Assembly: GCA_027186245.1 (NCBI GenBank)
Contig: CP114486.1
Coordinates: forward strand, 9,810,501 to 9,874,500
DNA length: 64,000 nt
Reading direction: 5' to 3'
DNA from: Coriaria nepalensis
Taxonomy: Eukaryota > Streptophyta > Magnoliopsida > Cucurbitales > Coriariaceae
The position numbers were made by a program, and so were the translations under genes. The stretch's first letter is position 1. Every line of letters starts with the position of its first letter. This document shows, piece by piece, positions 34,445-55,439 of the stretch. The notes below the pieces were generated by a model that worked only from the letters and a program-made list of their open reading frames with translations, did no database searches and was not told the DNA's origin.

Positions 34445-35792
34445 TTAAATGGGAATTGTAGAAGCAGAGGATTCATTTGAAGATGATGGATTTGAAGTGG
34501 AATGAGACAAGGATAAAGGAGCAGATGAAGTGGATATGTTAGAGGGTGTATTTGGTGGTGTTTGAAAATGAGTTTGAACAGTTGGAACAGGACTTGGAAC
34601 AATGTAATCATCATCAAAAAAGTCTAAAGAGGGTGTATGAGGTGTAGGACTTGGAACAGAAGATATATAGATTTTGAAAGGAAAAACATCTTCTATAAAC
34701 TTGACATCTCTACTAATAAAAAATTCTTTATTCTCAATGTTCATTAACCTGTATGCTTTCTATCTTTGTGCATAACTAAGGAATAGACAATCCTGAGATC
34801 TAGGAGCAAACTTGTCAGCATTGTGAAGTATGGAAGAGTAGCATAAGCAACCAAATATTTTCATATGAGTTATATTGGGAGGTTTTTTTGTGAAGAAGTT
34901 CAAAAGGAGTTTTGTCTTGCAAAATATGTGTTGGTGTTCTGTTTAGGATGTAGGTAGCAGTAAGAACACAATCCCCCCAATCATGATCTAGTATAGTAGC
35001 TTGGAATTTGAGGGCTCTTGCTACATTAAGTATGTGTCTATGTTTTCTTTCCACCCTCCTATTTTGTTGGGGTGTATAGGGACAATAAGTTTCGTGCAAG
35101 ATGCCTAGAGACTTGAAAAAATTTAAGCAGTTTGTATTTATGAATTCAATGCCATTATTTGATTTGATTTTTTTAATTTTGTATGAGAATTGAGTATGAA
35201 CTTTTGTGATAAAATCTTTTAGTATAGCTCATACTTCATATTTGAAAGCCATCAAATAGGTCCAAGTACCTCTTGAGTGATCATCTATTATGGTTAAGAA
35301 ATATTTAACATTATTATGATTTGGAGTCCTATAAAGACTCCAAACATCAAGGTGTAATAGATCAAAAGGTTTCTCACTGTGAGATGAACTATGAGAAAAA
35401 GGTAGCCTTGTTTGCTTAGCTAAATGACACACTTCACAATGATGCAAGACAGTTTGATTAAGATGAGAAAATTCAGGCTACATTTACATTCTAGAGTAAG
35501 AAAGATGACCAAGTCTTGAATGCCAGAGTTGAATATCTAAAACAGGCACCTTCTTCAAAAGGACATTACATTGTTTTAAAGGAAAAGAAGTGATCAGATT
35601 ATCTCTGTTTGGTAGCAGATAGTAGAGGCCGTGTAATTCCCTACCAGTCCTCAAGATTTCCTCAGTCATATGCTCCTGCAAGATGCATATTTTTGGAAAT
35701 AATGATGTCAAACAAGAGTTGTCTTTTGTAAGTGAAGATATTGAAAGAAGATTATATTGAAATTGGGGAATAAAAAAGACTTTTTTTAGCAT
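34445..35792 (-). pseudogene. Copia-1 integrase and linker
   Basis: The HHCC part shows LWHSRLGHLSYSRM and HHCEVCHLAKQTRLPF. The catalytic core has LHLDVWSLYRTP, IIDDHSRGTW and, after a gap with stops, YCPYTPQQNRRVERKHRHIL, where the family has NGVVERKH. The Ser/Pro-rich linker to RT follows (34445-34744). Frame breaks occur near 35100-35230. Confidence 0.85.
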
Positions 35793-37144
35793 TAGTTTGT
35801 CTGATAATCTGATAGATCCAAGAGTGAGTAACTTGCACTGTTAGCCCATTTGGTAGGTTTATGGATGAAGTCGAGTATACTGAATATGGAATAGGATCTA
35901 ATAGGTACTCAAAGTGACATGTCATATGATGACTTACCCTTGTATCCAAAATCCAACCATTAGTAAATTTATCAATTAGAAAACAACTTGAGATACCTGC
36001 TTGAGTGGTTGCTAAAGCAACAGTTGGCATTGGTTCATTCTGTGCTTTAGAAGATCTATCAATTGCTTGGATTGCTCAGTAGATAGATTTGATCCAATGG
36101 TAGATGAGCTTTCAATAGAAGAGTCTGAATTCATTTAAATAGCATTAGCAGTGGTAGACTTTTGAAAGAAAGGTTTTTTACCTTTGTAGTTCTTGTTTGG
36201 AGGATATCTAACAAGTTTGAAGCATGAATCCTTCTTATGGCCCTTAAGATGACAGTGCTCACATTCAAAAGAATTTTTATTTGTCGAAGCAGAGGAAGGG
36301 GAAATTTACTTGCATTGGTGAAAAATGCAGTTGTATCAATAGCTACATTCCCTGGATTAATATCTCTTTGAATCTCATCATGAGTTAGTATTACATAAGC
36401 ATGGCTTACATAAGGCATATGACTCATGATAAGTATTTGGCTACGCAAGGGAATATAGGACTCATGAAGACCCATCAGAAATTGAATTAATTTTTGCTAC
36501 TCTTCATGTTCTTGGTATGCTGTAGAAGAAGCACAATCACAATATGGGAGAACAACAAAAGATGAATATTCATCCCATAGTGCTTTTATCTTGCTATAAT
36601 AAGTAAAGATATCCATTGATCACTGAGTAGTGGTGGAGATTGCCTTTTGAATATTGAAAATCCTACATCCATTTATCTTCTCAAATCATGTCTTTAGTTC
36701 GCTCCAAACAATCTGAGCAGAGGTTGAATACACTATGCCTGAGTAAATATCTCTTGACACCGTGTTCATTATCCATTGAAGAACCACAACATTGCATCTA
36801 TCCCAAGTTTGTGAAAGAAGAGGATCTTGAGTTGGACGTATGTATGTGCCATTGATGAAGCAAATCTTGTTCTTAGTCATCAAAGCTATAAGCATAGCAT
36901 GACTCCATACATTATAGTTCTGAGATCCTTGAAGAGTTTAATTGATCAACACCAAACTAGTCATGTCAGAGGGATGAAGGTAAAGGGGATGATTGAAATC
37001 TATAGGATTGATGACAGGTTGGGTTACTAGAATGGTGTTTAATGCTAGTAAGGTGACAATTTGAATCAATGGAGTTTCATTTTGATTTGTTTGGGGATTT
37101 GGTGTTTCATTTGAACCATCAGCTGGTTCAACACTAGTAGACAT
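35752..37144 (-). pseudogene. Copia-1 gag and protease
   Basis: Gag starts at ATG 37144 (MSTSVEPADGSNETPNPQTN) and continues through NKICFINGTYIRPTQDPLLS, WIMNTVSRDIYSGIVYST and GLHESYIPLRSQIL. The protease region reads WILDTRVSHHMTCHFEYLLD, so the DTG/DSG turn has become DTR. Stops separate the pieces; the zinc knuckle (near 36250) is readable only in part. Confidence 0.8.
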
Positions 37145-37185
37145 TTGTGAAGAATGATTTTGATGAAGCTAAAAGAAATTACTAC

Positions 37186-37197
37186 GCTCTGATACCA
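37186..37197 (-). other. Primer-binding site of Copia-1
   Basis: Minus strand TGGTATCAGAGC, complementary to the 3' end of initiator tRNA-Met, abuts the 5' LTR. Confidence 0.92.
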
Positions 37198-37494
37198 TAT
37201 TAGCTTTTGTAAAAGACATTAATGGAAAAAATTCATCTTCATTCATTCTTGAAGCAATACAACAAAGGCTAATATATAGCCAAAAAAAGAAAACAAAAAA
37301 TAGGCCAGCTAATAAACGGTAAACAAAGATAAGGTACAAAAATGTTCATGTTCATAACTAGAAAAAAGAAATGGCTCTGCATATAGTACAGAAACGTACG
37401 TCCAACGAATCAAAAGATTGGAGAATACGTCCAAAAACCTTATACTTGCATACGTGCATGGTCATGCATATATTTAGGATGAAAAACTTTAATA
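37198..37494 (-). repeat. 5' LTR of Copia-1
   Basis: About 297 bases, homologous to 31967-32256; includes a 6-base A-rich insertion relative to the other LTR. Confidence 0.93.
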
Positions 37495-40400
37495 CCTATT
37501 ACCTGGAAAGTCAAAATCTATAAACCACTAAATTTAAAGTGTTAGTCAAATTAGAGAAATGCAAATTAACATCACAATAGCAACATATATATTTCAATAA
37601 CCATTTTAAGGACAACCAATGATCATATTCCAGATTTGACATAAACCTACTCAATAAAGAGATGATATATGATAAATTTGATCTAGTGCTTATCATTGTA
37701 TACATGACCGAACCAATAGAAATATAATACAATATACTATCCACTTTTAACAACTCTTTTTCATATTTATGGTTTTGAGATTTATCCAAGATAAAATGAC
37801 TAACTAAAGGCAAACTCACTTTCTTACAACCTACAATTTCAAATTTAGATGGAACTTTCTTCAAATATGAATTTTGATGAAAAACTTAAGAGTGTTATTT
37901 TTCTATCCTTTTAAATCTTAATGCCTAAAATCTTTTTAACTCTGTCTAAATTTTTCATATCAAATTCGGAATTGAGCTTACTTTTTAGGTCCCCAATTTT
38001 AGTCTTAGATTTACTAATTAATAACATGTCATCTACATATATTAATAAGCAAATTAGAATAGACTCTAAAGATGCAAAATAACAATAACTATCATATATA
38101 GTCCTCTTAAACTTATGCTAAGCACAATTTGTCGAATTTCTTATACCATTGCTTGGGGGATTGTTTAAGACCGTACACTGATGTATGCAAAAAATATACA
38201 TGATTAGGATGCTTTTCACTTACAAAACCACTAAGTTGTTCCATGTATATGACTTCCACTCACTCACTATGTAAAAAATTCATTTTAAGATCCATTTGTT
38301 CAAGTTCTAGATTAAGATATGCTATTAATGCTAACATAATCATAATGGTCTTAAACTCAACTACCGGTGAGAAAGTTTCATGGAAATCAACACTTCCTTT
38401 TGTTTAACACCCTTGGCAACAAGCCAAGCTTTGTATTTAGGATTGTAAGATCCACTTACAATTGATTAAACGTTGCTTGTTTGGCTTATGTACCAACTTC
38501 TATGTCTTGTTCTTAGCTAGTGAATCTATCTCCTCCTTCTAGGGGATAACCACTTGTCGTTTCATTTAGAGGCAATTGCTTCACATACTTTTTTAGTTCA
38601 TCCCCTAAAACTTCATCACCTGCAACTAAAGTCGTGAAGATTAAATTCGCATAAGAATATTTTGATTTAAGTTATATCCTTCGTCTTTCCTTATCTCTTA
38701 CTAGTTGGTAATCAACTTGATCATCATGGCTCAATCTATCCAAGACCTCAAGAGTATCCGATTCTTAATCTTGACCATCATGTGTGTCTTGCACATTATC
38801 ATTTGGCTCAAAATCATTGAGAGAAACGTCATCCTCTTGCTATCTGAAATGATCAATAAGGATTGCATGCTCCACTTTAATGTGAGAATCCTCTTTTGAG
38901 AAAAAAGTACCTACATTAACATTAATAGACTTGCATGAAAAAAAAATTCATTAAAAATGACATCTTTACTGACTATAATCCTAATACCTACTGATTTTCT
39001 CTATCCCAGAACCTATAACTTTTTGTGCTTTCTTTATAGCCTAGGAATGTGCATCTTTAAGACCTAGGGTCTAATTTCTCATCCTCTTTATATGCATAAG
39101 CCGCACATATAAAAGTCCTTAGGTATCCTAAATTAGGTTTCCTACCCGACCAAATTTCTTCCAGACAGTTAAGATCTAATATTGTTGATGAACTCTTATT
39201 TACCAAATTGGTGTCTGTTTTTGTGGCTTCTCCCTAAAACCCCTTTAGGTAGACCTGATGTAAAAATAAGACACCTTACTTTCTTAGTGACGTCCTATTC
39301 ATCTTTTCCGCTACCCCCTTTGTTGAAATATCCTAAAACAGTCCTATGCCTAGTTATCCAACTTTCCTTACAAAAGTTATCATGTAATCTTACAAAACTT
39401 TAACCCATTATCCATCCTAACAGCTCTAGCTTTCTTATTTATTTGATTTTCTACTATGATTTTCCACTCTTTAAACCTATAAAATATTTCATCCTTAGAA
39501 TTTAAAAGTATAACCCAAACCTTTCTACTAGATGCAATGCAAATATTCATGCAAATATTCATCCCCACAAATCGTCATGCAAATATTCAAAACACTCATT
39601 AGCTAGATGTAATCCCCTAGTAAAGCTTGATTTATAATGTTTAACAAGAAAATATACTCCAAAAAATTCAAGTGAGGTTAAAGAATCTTTACCGAAACAT
39701 CCTTACTTGCTAAGTGCATCTAGGCAATTTTGACTCATATGACCGAGTCTAAGGTACCATTTTTTTTGTCACATCATAATTAGTAGAAATAAGTACAATA
39801 TTTGAAATAGAATCATAGTAATAGCCACATAGAACATAAAGTCCAATTTTCTTAATTCCCTTACGAATCGGTTTATCATTCCTAGAAAAAATCAAAATTC
39901 CATTTCCGACCCTTTATGTGTAACCGGCCTCATCTAGGGTACCTAAAGAAATTAGGTTTCGTTTCAAGTCCAGAATATTCCTAACCTCAGAAAGCATGAT
40001 TATTTTTTCATCATGTAATCTTAGAGTTATGTTTCCTATCCCTTGAATTTTACACATTTGATTATTATGTATGAAAACCATATCATCCTCTAATTCATTA
40101 AAGTCTTGAAACCACTCTCTGTTTTCGGACTTATATGGAAAGTACAATCGGAGTCCAAAATTCACTCATTTACCATAACACATTTAGACACATTAAGGAC
40201 CTTGGATACTTATGTTGTATTTTTCATATTGCCCTCATTATGTCCTTGAGCTAGCTATTATTTTTTAATGCAAAATATTTTTTCTTTAAGCGGCCTAGTT
40301 TATTACAATTATAACACCTTCTAGTTTTTTTATTAATATATATATAATTTTTTGTTTATCTTTTTTATTTTTCTTAGAGTTTCTATTATTATTAACAAAT

Positions 40401-41175
40401 TCTTTATTTTCTTGCTTACCCTTAATAAATAGTTAGAATTTATCATCTTACTAATATTCAATTCTCTCTCTAGCCTTAAGACCCATTATGACCAAATCAA
40501 GTTAGGGAAGCACACCCGTATATTCTTAGACAATTTTAACTACAATATGCTTTTCGGGTAAGAATTGTAAAAATATCATAGCTTGACTAGTATCATCTAA
40601 GGCTTAGTTTGTACTTTTTAAAACTGAGTTAAATATTAAAAATTTATCTACATTTTCTTTTAGGTTTTTCCGTACATCCATTTTCTAAGTAAAGAGTGTA
40701 CATTTCAAGTATGCCAATTTTGGAGCCACTTGAGTAGAGTAAATACCCTCAAATCGTTTCCATAGTGCTAGCAAAGTATCTACTCCATCCACTTTCGAAA
40801 GTGTATTATCCTCCAAGTTAAGCACTAGTAAGTTCTATGCTTCTTAGTCAATCTCACCCTTTTTAGCCATACTTTTGGCTATCCACTTTGTGTCATCTCC
40901 TTCCAAAGTAATTAGATGTTTATTATGTGACAAAAATGCTCATATCTTCTTCTTCTATGTAGCGAAATTGGGGAAGGAGTCCTTAAAAAACTACCTAATC
41001 CAAATATTATCCCTTATTAACAAAATTCATAATTTTTCATACAAATATCCAAATTAATAATACCTAAAGAAAATATTTCATCAAAAGTATCATAAACGTC
41101 TATTTTTTCATCTTTTGCATAGTACTCCATAGCCCATCATTGAATTGCCTAATGATTCGAGATTGAAATATTTTT
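37495..41175 (-). mobile_element. Copia-2, proximal part (gag to RNase H start)
   Basis: Minus-strand Copia relic split by Copia-1. Gag near 40445-40975 (FLSHNKHLITLEGDDTKW, later VLNLEDNTLSKVDGVDT); decayed knuckle CYNCNKLGRLKKKY near 40300, its His and last Cys lost. Protease near 40140 (ILDSDCTFHISP) and pre-integrase at 39914-40165 with NILDLKRNLISLGTL. Integrase at 39380-39568 (SRKVWVILLNSKDEIFYRF, VRMDNGLKFC). RT at 37511-37864 (VDSILYYISIGSVMYTMIST, LSRFMSNLEYDHW). RNase H starts just before 37495. Heavily interrupted by stops. No 5' LTR recognised to the right. Confidence 0.8.
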
Positions 41176-41881
41176 AAATTATAGAATAGGTTGGATAAAT
41201 GAAGAAAATAATCATTATTAAACTTAAAAACTCAATAAAGCACATAAAAAGCTTCTAAAAAGATGAGAAATTCAAAAGAAATGAAAGAGATAAAAATACT
41301 ATTAGGTCAGAGGATAAGATATTTTTTTCCAGAGGACTTTGAAAAAAAAAAGATAAAAGGTAGTTGTACTTATGGCCTTATTTGATGACAAATTTCACTT
41401 TTTATATTTTGAAAATCAATTCTTATAATATTGACAAAAAATTGATATTCGGAACAAGAAATCAATTTTTAAGTATTAAACTCATTTGATTTATGATAAC
41501 AAAAAATTAAATTTTCAATAATATAAATATAAAATTTATTTTTTGGAATATAAAAAATCACTAAATATAATTTTGTCATTTTGATTTTCCTAACCTATTT
41601 TTCATCTTTTGTAAAACCCATTTTGAGACATTATGACAATAAAAATCAATACCAAAATAAATAAGTTCCCTTCTCAAAACCGGTTTTTATTTTTTAAAAT
41701 ACAAAAAATGTTTTGAAAAACCATTACCAAACAAAGCCTATGTTTCAGACTCCACAAAACTCCACAATTTAGCAATGTATATCAAGCTCACCTTTTCGTA
41801 TACATCGGTCTCTCAACCGATGGTTTTATATAGTTCTACCACTGTATATCATCTAAACAAATCTCTCAACTCTCACCAACA

Positions 41882-50538
<8,657 letters not shown>

Positions 50539-51442
50539 GATTGATCATTTTCCATCGGTAACCATTAATTTTTGTATCTCTCGACCTATCAACACTCTTT
50601 AATGTTCTAGGGCTTATTAGATATTGAGATATCCTTATTCTTGATCATGTTCTTATTACTTTTGCATTTTAAATTATATTTTAAATTTCTTTCTCAATAA
50701 TTTGTCACCGTCGTTGCAAAACAAAAAAAAAAAAAGAAGAAAAAATTTCATTAATAGAGCTTTGAAGTTCCACTCGAAGCTTAAGATCTAAAGCTCAAAA
50801 TTCCATTAATAGACTCGAAGTTCAATGGATTCTATTTTTTTTTTCCCGATTGTGAAGGCAGTAAATTATTGTGAAAGAAATATAAATTTTTAATATTTAG
50901 AAATATTTTTTATACTTAAAAATTAATTAAAAAATAAAAAATAAATATAAATTAATATATTTATCTACTTTTTAATTTATTATAATATTAAATACATTTC
51001 AAAATACCCAAACAAATAACCGATTTTGCAAAACTCTTTTCCAAATTGTAAGGGGAAGGAGAAAGAATAACATCCCTTAACCAATACAAACATTAGAAGA
51101 TATCTCAAACATGTTGCTGAGGTTTTGGAATGAACTCCGATGAAAGAAATGTGTCAGAGAGAGAACATCAAGGCAGAAGAGACAAGCAATACCATATCCA
51201 GTGAATCCTCAATTCCAACGTGACAGAAACCAATTCTCCCCAACTATTTAAGGCCGCAAATTTTAGCCAAGAAACGACAAAAAGAGAAAAAAAAAATAAT
51301 TATGATAATAATATAATAATCATCCACAACAAAAGTTAACAGTAAGCCTGCCTGTCGCCTGTTAATTTGTCTTCCTCCGGTCATTTTATCAAAAACTTAG
51401 AAAAGTCCAAAAGGCCAAAATCCAAATATTTTTATTTTTGTT
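50539..51442. other. Spacer between ALDH3 and aspartic protease genes
   Basis: Contains the ALDH3 3' UTR, AT-rich text and, next to 51443, the promoter of the protease gene. No distinct element recognised. Confidence 0.5.
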
Positions 51443-53513
51443 ATGGGGGAGAGATTTAAGAAGGTGGGTGTTTTAGTAGTGCTATTTATGGTGCTATTCG
51501 GTGAGTGTTCAGCTTCTTCTTCCTCTTCGTCTTCTAAGGACTGGCTGTGGGGAAAAAGAAAATCTATTGTAGAGCCGTCGTGGTCGCCGCCGTCTATGGT
51601 GATCAACAGAGTTGCATCTTCCATTGTGTTCCCACTTCATGGCAATGTGTATCCTATTGGGTATTTTCCCTGAACTCTATCACTTAATTTCTCAGCTAAC
51701 TATGATTATTTTGAAGTTTATAATGATAATTAACCTTATGTTCTATAATTTTCAGATTCTATAATGTCACGCTGAAAATAGGGCAGCCACCTAAGCCTTA
51801 CTTTCTTGATCCTGATACTGGCAGTGATCTCACATGGCTCCAATGTGATGCCCCTTGTGTTCGCTGTACTGAGGTAACTAGTAATTACGAACTAGTTGAT
51901 GCAATTTCATGTTATTATATTTGTTTAGCAACACAAAAACCAAACTGTTATATTTTCCCAATCCTATTTCCAACGCAATTGGAACTGGAATTAGAATAAA
52001 TTCCAATTCCCCCGAACCCGAATTGGTTCATTTTCCCAAAATTTCATTGCCATTTCAACTCTCCTGCAAATTCATTTTAACTTCCTTTTTTTCTTTTTTT
52101 GTTTTTCCCCTTAGACACCTCATCCATTATACAAACCAAGCAATGATCTAGTTGCATGTAACGACCCTCTATGCGTCTCCTTAAACTCACACGAGGTCCA
52201 TGGATGCGATAACCCTAAGCAATGCGATTATGAGGTCGAATACGCCGACGGTGGGTCCTCCCTTGGCGTCCTTGTCCGAGATCTCTTCCCCTTCAATTTA
52301 ACGAATGGAGACAAAATTAGTCCCCGCCTTGCCCTCGGGTTAGTCAGTCAGTTAGTCAGTCCTATTTCTTGTCCGAACTGTTCTAACTGTTTCCGGTTTC
52401 TTGTGCATAGATGCGGGTATGATCAACTACCCGGTCCATCTCAAAGCCCCACGGACGGAGTGCTCGGTCTTGGTAAGGGCAAAGTGAGCCTTTTATCACA
52501 GCTTCATGGTCAAGGTTTGGTAAAAAACATTATAGGACATTGCTTTAGTGCAAGAGGTGGAGGCTTTCTTTTCTTTGGAGATGATTTATACGATTCTTCT
52601 CGCCTAGTTTGGACCTCCATGTTGAACGATTATAATTCGTAACTATCCCTCCTTAATCACAACCTTATAGACAAACATAATCTCATTATGAGAAGATAAC
52701 ATAAATGTATATAGTAAACATTTCCATGTGCAGAAAACATTACTCTCCCGGATTTGCGGAACTTGTGTTTGGCGGTAAAGCAACGGGACTAAGAAACCTA
52801 CTCGTAGTTTTTGACAGTGGAAGCTCTTACACTTACTTCAATTCTCAGGCTTATAAAGGTTTAACTTATCTGGTGAGTTTAAAAAAGTATATGTAATTAA
52901 CATCTAATCTGATATCCTTTAAAGTTAATTGTGAAATTAATCTGTTTTTGTAGCTGAGGGAGGAGTTGGCAGGAAAGCCGTTGAAAGAAGCGGTTGAGGA
53001 TCATACTCTTCCTCTCTGTTGGAAAGGGAGAAAACCATTCAGAACTGTAAATGAAGTGAGAAAATACTTCAAGCCCTTGGCTTTCAGCTTTAGTAATACT
53101 AAAGGGAAAGTAAACGCTCAGTTTGACATCCCACCTGAATCTTATCTAATAATATCAGTAAGCTTCTCTCCATTTTCTTCCTCCTTTGAATCATCCCATT
53201 TTCAAAATTTTAATTAATTTATTTTTAAAATCTTTTGCAGAGCATGGGAAATGTTTGTCTTGGTATTCTAAATGGTGCGGAAGTAGGATTACAAAATTCC
53301 AACATCATTGGAGGTAATGATTGATAAAGTGTGTTTTGACTTTCAGCGATATATATGTTGTCCGAAACATTGACTTTGATCTTATGATCTGTATATATAA
53401 TAGACATATCGATGCAAGATAAGATGGTAATTTTCGACAATGAGAAGCAGGCGATCGGATGGGTTGGAGCAAACTGTGACCAGGTTCCTAAATATAGAGC
53501 TGCTAGAATTTAG
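51443..53513 (+). CDS. Aspartic protease, Asp1/nucellin-like
   Basis: Secreted pepsin-family (A1B) endopeptidase. Eight exons: 51443-51660, 51756-51873, 52115-52338, 52411-52638, 52734-52872, 52954-53157, 53241-53313, 53404-53513; 437 residues plus TAG. The N-terminus has a signal peptide (KKVGVLVVLFMVLFGECSAS). The catalytic Asps are Asp93 in DTGSD (preceded by DP where relatives have DI) and Asp290 in FDSGSSYTYF. Typical blocks are GNVYPIGFYNVTL, WLQCDAPCVRC, QCDYEVEYADGGSSLGVLV, GCGYDQ, GVLGLGKGKVSLLSQL and the end IGWVGANCD. Cysteines of the nucellin-type N-terminal cluster are present. It lies 0.9 kb after the ALDH3 stop in the same direction but has its own start and is a separate gene. 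Substrate unknown. Confidence 0.93.
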
Positions 53514-54010
53514 AACATGTAGAATTTCAGTTCTCTGCAAATGGCAGTGTGTAAATATTTGTGTTTAAGTTGTCTAAGAAAGTAATTTGCATATCCAAAT
53601 GATCAAAATAATGGTGGGTATTGAAAAATTATTGATTACCAATCAATTACTAGTCTCCGTTTTCAAAAACATTATTATCAATCAAAAAATATTCTTACTA
53701 CAATTTATAAAAAGAAAATCATCTACACGAGTCATTACATATTAACAAAACGAAACAAAAATCTAACAGCCGCCGTTAGATCAGCTTACTAGAGTCAAGA
53801 TCATTATGCCCCTGTTCCCAGTATCTCGGAAGCGACTGCTCGACTCCATATTTTGTTGGATCCTTGAATCCTCCAATATGGTGCACTTTGTCTCAAGAAT
53901 GAGAGAAGAAAATGAAAGACCAATTTTTCCTCTCACACCACATCCTGGGCTACAAAATGTTGTAGGTCTACATTAGTGGCGCCCTTCCAATATCTGAAAA
54001 AGTGTTATTA
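53514..54010. other. Convergent 3' flanks of the protease and NAC genes
   Basis: About 500 bases between two stop codons facing each other; expected to contain both 3' UTRs. Nothing else recognised. Confidence 0.6.
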
Positions 54011-55199
54011 CTAAGTCTTCTGTAGGTACAGGTACATATCCTGGAACGAAGAGACCTGGTCCATTTGGAACTGGGCCTGAGGCCCAATAATGCCAAATGG
54101 GTCATCTGAGAACCCGTTCATGAAATCCAACTGCAAATCAAACTCATTTTGTTCTTCTAGTTGTCGTTTTTCTAACATACTCCAATCTGCACCACTTTGG
54201 ACCTCCCTCTCGCAGGTGACATTTGATGAGGTAACATGTTCCGAGTCGCTTGTTCCGGCATGAAACCAATCCGATGTGTCGATATCCAATTGGTTATCTG
54301 GCGTCATAATATCCGAAGTCACATACTCTGAGTCACTTGATCCCGAATGTAACCAATCCAACGTCTCCACACCCAATTGGTTGTTCATTACTTCATTATT
54401 CTGTACAGGCATTGGAATTTTTGGTTTTTCTTCGTAAGCTTTTGGAAACTTCTCGACCTCCTCGCCACTTGAGGAATGCTTCTCAATCCGACCTTTCTTG
54501 TTATAAAGTCGACAAAGCACCCAATCATCAAGCTGCAAGACCAAATAATAATTAAGAAAAAAAATTAGAACATCAAATCACTGTAATACCCTTTTGACAT
54601 AATAGTATGGGAGGGTAGAAGAGTAAAAGTACCCTTAAGTAGTCGCTATTTTTCTTTCTAGCGGATCTATCTACGTTGGCTAGGCGGTATTCATGCATGA
54701 TCCAATTCGTTTTGACACCTTTAGGAGCCTTTCCGGCGTAGAACACGAGGGCTTTCTTTATACCACGAGTTTTTGGCCGGCCTATGGGCTTGTCTGCTCC
54801 AGTGGCCTTCCAATACCCGGTTCTAGCCGCCCGGTTCGGACGTGAACCGTTCGGATACTTCCGGTCCCTTGGTGAAAAGAAATACCATTCCTTCTCTCCA
54901 TACAGTGCCAATTCTGCCAAATAATAAAACAAAATCTAAATAATCAACCGACAAAATTCCGAAGCAAGAGTTTAATCGAATCTAAAATTTGAAGGGATTA
55001 AAAAGAAACTAAATCAAGAGAGGAAACTGCAGTTACCAGGGAGCTGCCAAGGATCGTATTTGTAGAGATCGAGTTCTTTGATGATTGAAACGGGAACGGG
55101 ATTCGAAACGCATTTATTGCAGAGGTAATGAATCACTAATTCCTCGTCGGTCGGGTGGAATCTGAATCCAGGCGGTAGGATTAACTCACTCCTGGCCAT
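54011..55199 (-). CDS. NAC-domain transcription factor, ATAF subgroup
   Basis: Three exons: 55037-55199, 54633-54913, 54011-54532; 321 residues plus stop. All five NAC subdomains are present: A ([19 protein letters not shown]), B ([16 protein letters not shown]), C ([20 protein letters not shown]), D ([38 protein letters not shown]) and E ([13 protein letters not shown]). Two introns at the positions usual for the family. The C-terminal half is the acidic/Ser-rich activation region, with the repeated motif [16 protein letters not shown] / [16 protein letters not shown] and a closing [11 protein letters not shown] like other ATAF proteins. ATAF factors respond to drought, ABA and wounding; this is family knowledge, supported only by an ABRE-like site upstream. 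Confidence 0.94.
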
Positions 55200-55312
55200 T
55201 GATCTTTTTCACTTGGACGGATCCGATTGAGCTTTTTCTTTTTTTGGTTAGTTCTTTTTTTTCTGAGCTGAGATGTTCGAGATGAAGAGGATAGAGGAGA
55301 TTTTAAGTTGTC

Positions 55313-55318
55313 TTTATA
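55313..55318 (-). promoter_or_regulatory. Candidate TATA box of the NAC gene
   Basis: Minus strand CATATAAAGA, with the TATAAA core about 114 bases upstream of the ATG, a reasonable distance for a plant 5' UTR. Confidence 0.45.
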
Positions 55319-55409
55319 TGTTGTAAAATTCTTATAAAACCAGAGACGGGGGGAAGTAGAGAAGACAGGTGGGAAGCGTCACACGCGTCGAAGGAACAAT
55401 AAGAAGGTG

Positions 55410-55417
55410 ACACGTGT
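55410..55417. promoter_or_regulatory. G-box/ABRE ACACGTGT upstream of the NAC gene
   Basis: Palindromic ACACGTGT about 210 bases upstream of the ATG; a CGCG-type word (ACACGCGTCG) lies at 55381-55390. These match bZIP and CAMTA-type sites seen in ABA/stress promoters. Confidence 0.5.
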
Positions 55418-55439
55418 TCTGATTTTTTTTTTAACCCTT

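Larger units (their letters stand above)
31967..37494 (-). mobile_element. Copia-1, LTR retrotransposon with both LTRs, nested in Copia-2
   Basis: About 5.5 kb with LTRs at 37198-37494 (5') and 31967-32256 (3'). The tRNA-iMet primer site TGGTATCAGAGC (minus) lies directly inside the 5' LTR and a G-rich polypurine tract inside the 3' LTR. Gag, protease, integrase, reverse transcriptase and RNase H follow in Copia order. Target duplication: TCTAT at 31962-31966 and CCTAT at 37495-37499 (4 of 5 match). LTR termini read TATTAAAG...GCTAATA rather than TG...CA. Stops and shifts make it non-autonomous now. By hand alignment the two LTRs differ at about 23 sites plus an indel. Confidence 0.93.

Noticed and set aside
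51397..51624. Minus-strand frame over the start of the aspartic protease
   Set aside because: Shadow of exon 1; the plus strand gives a signal peptide and a consistent eight-exon protease.
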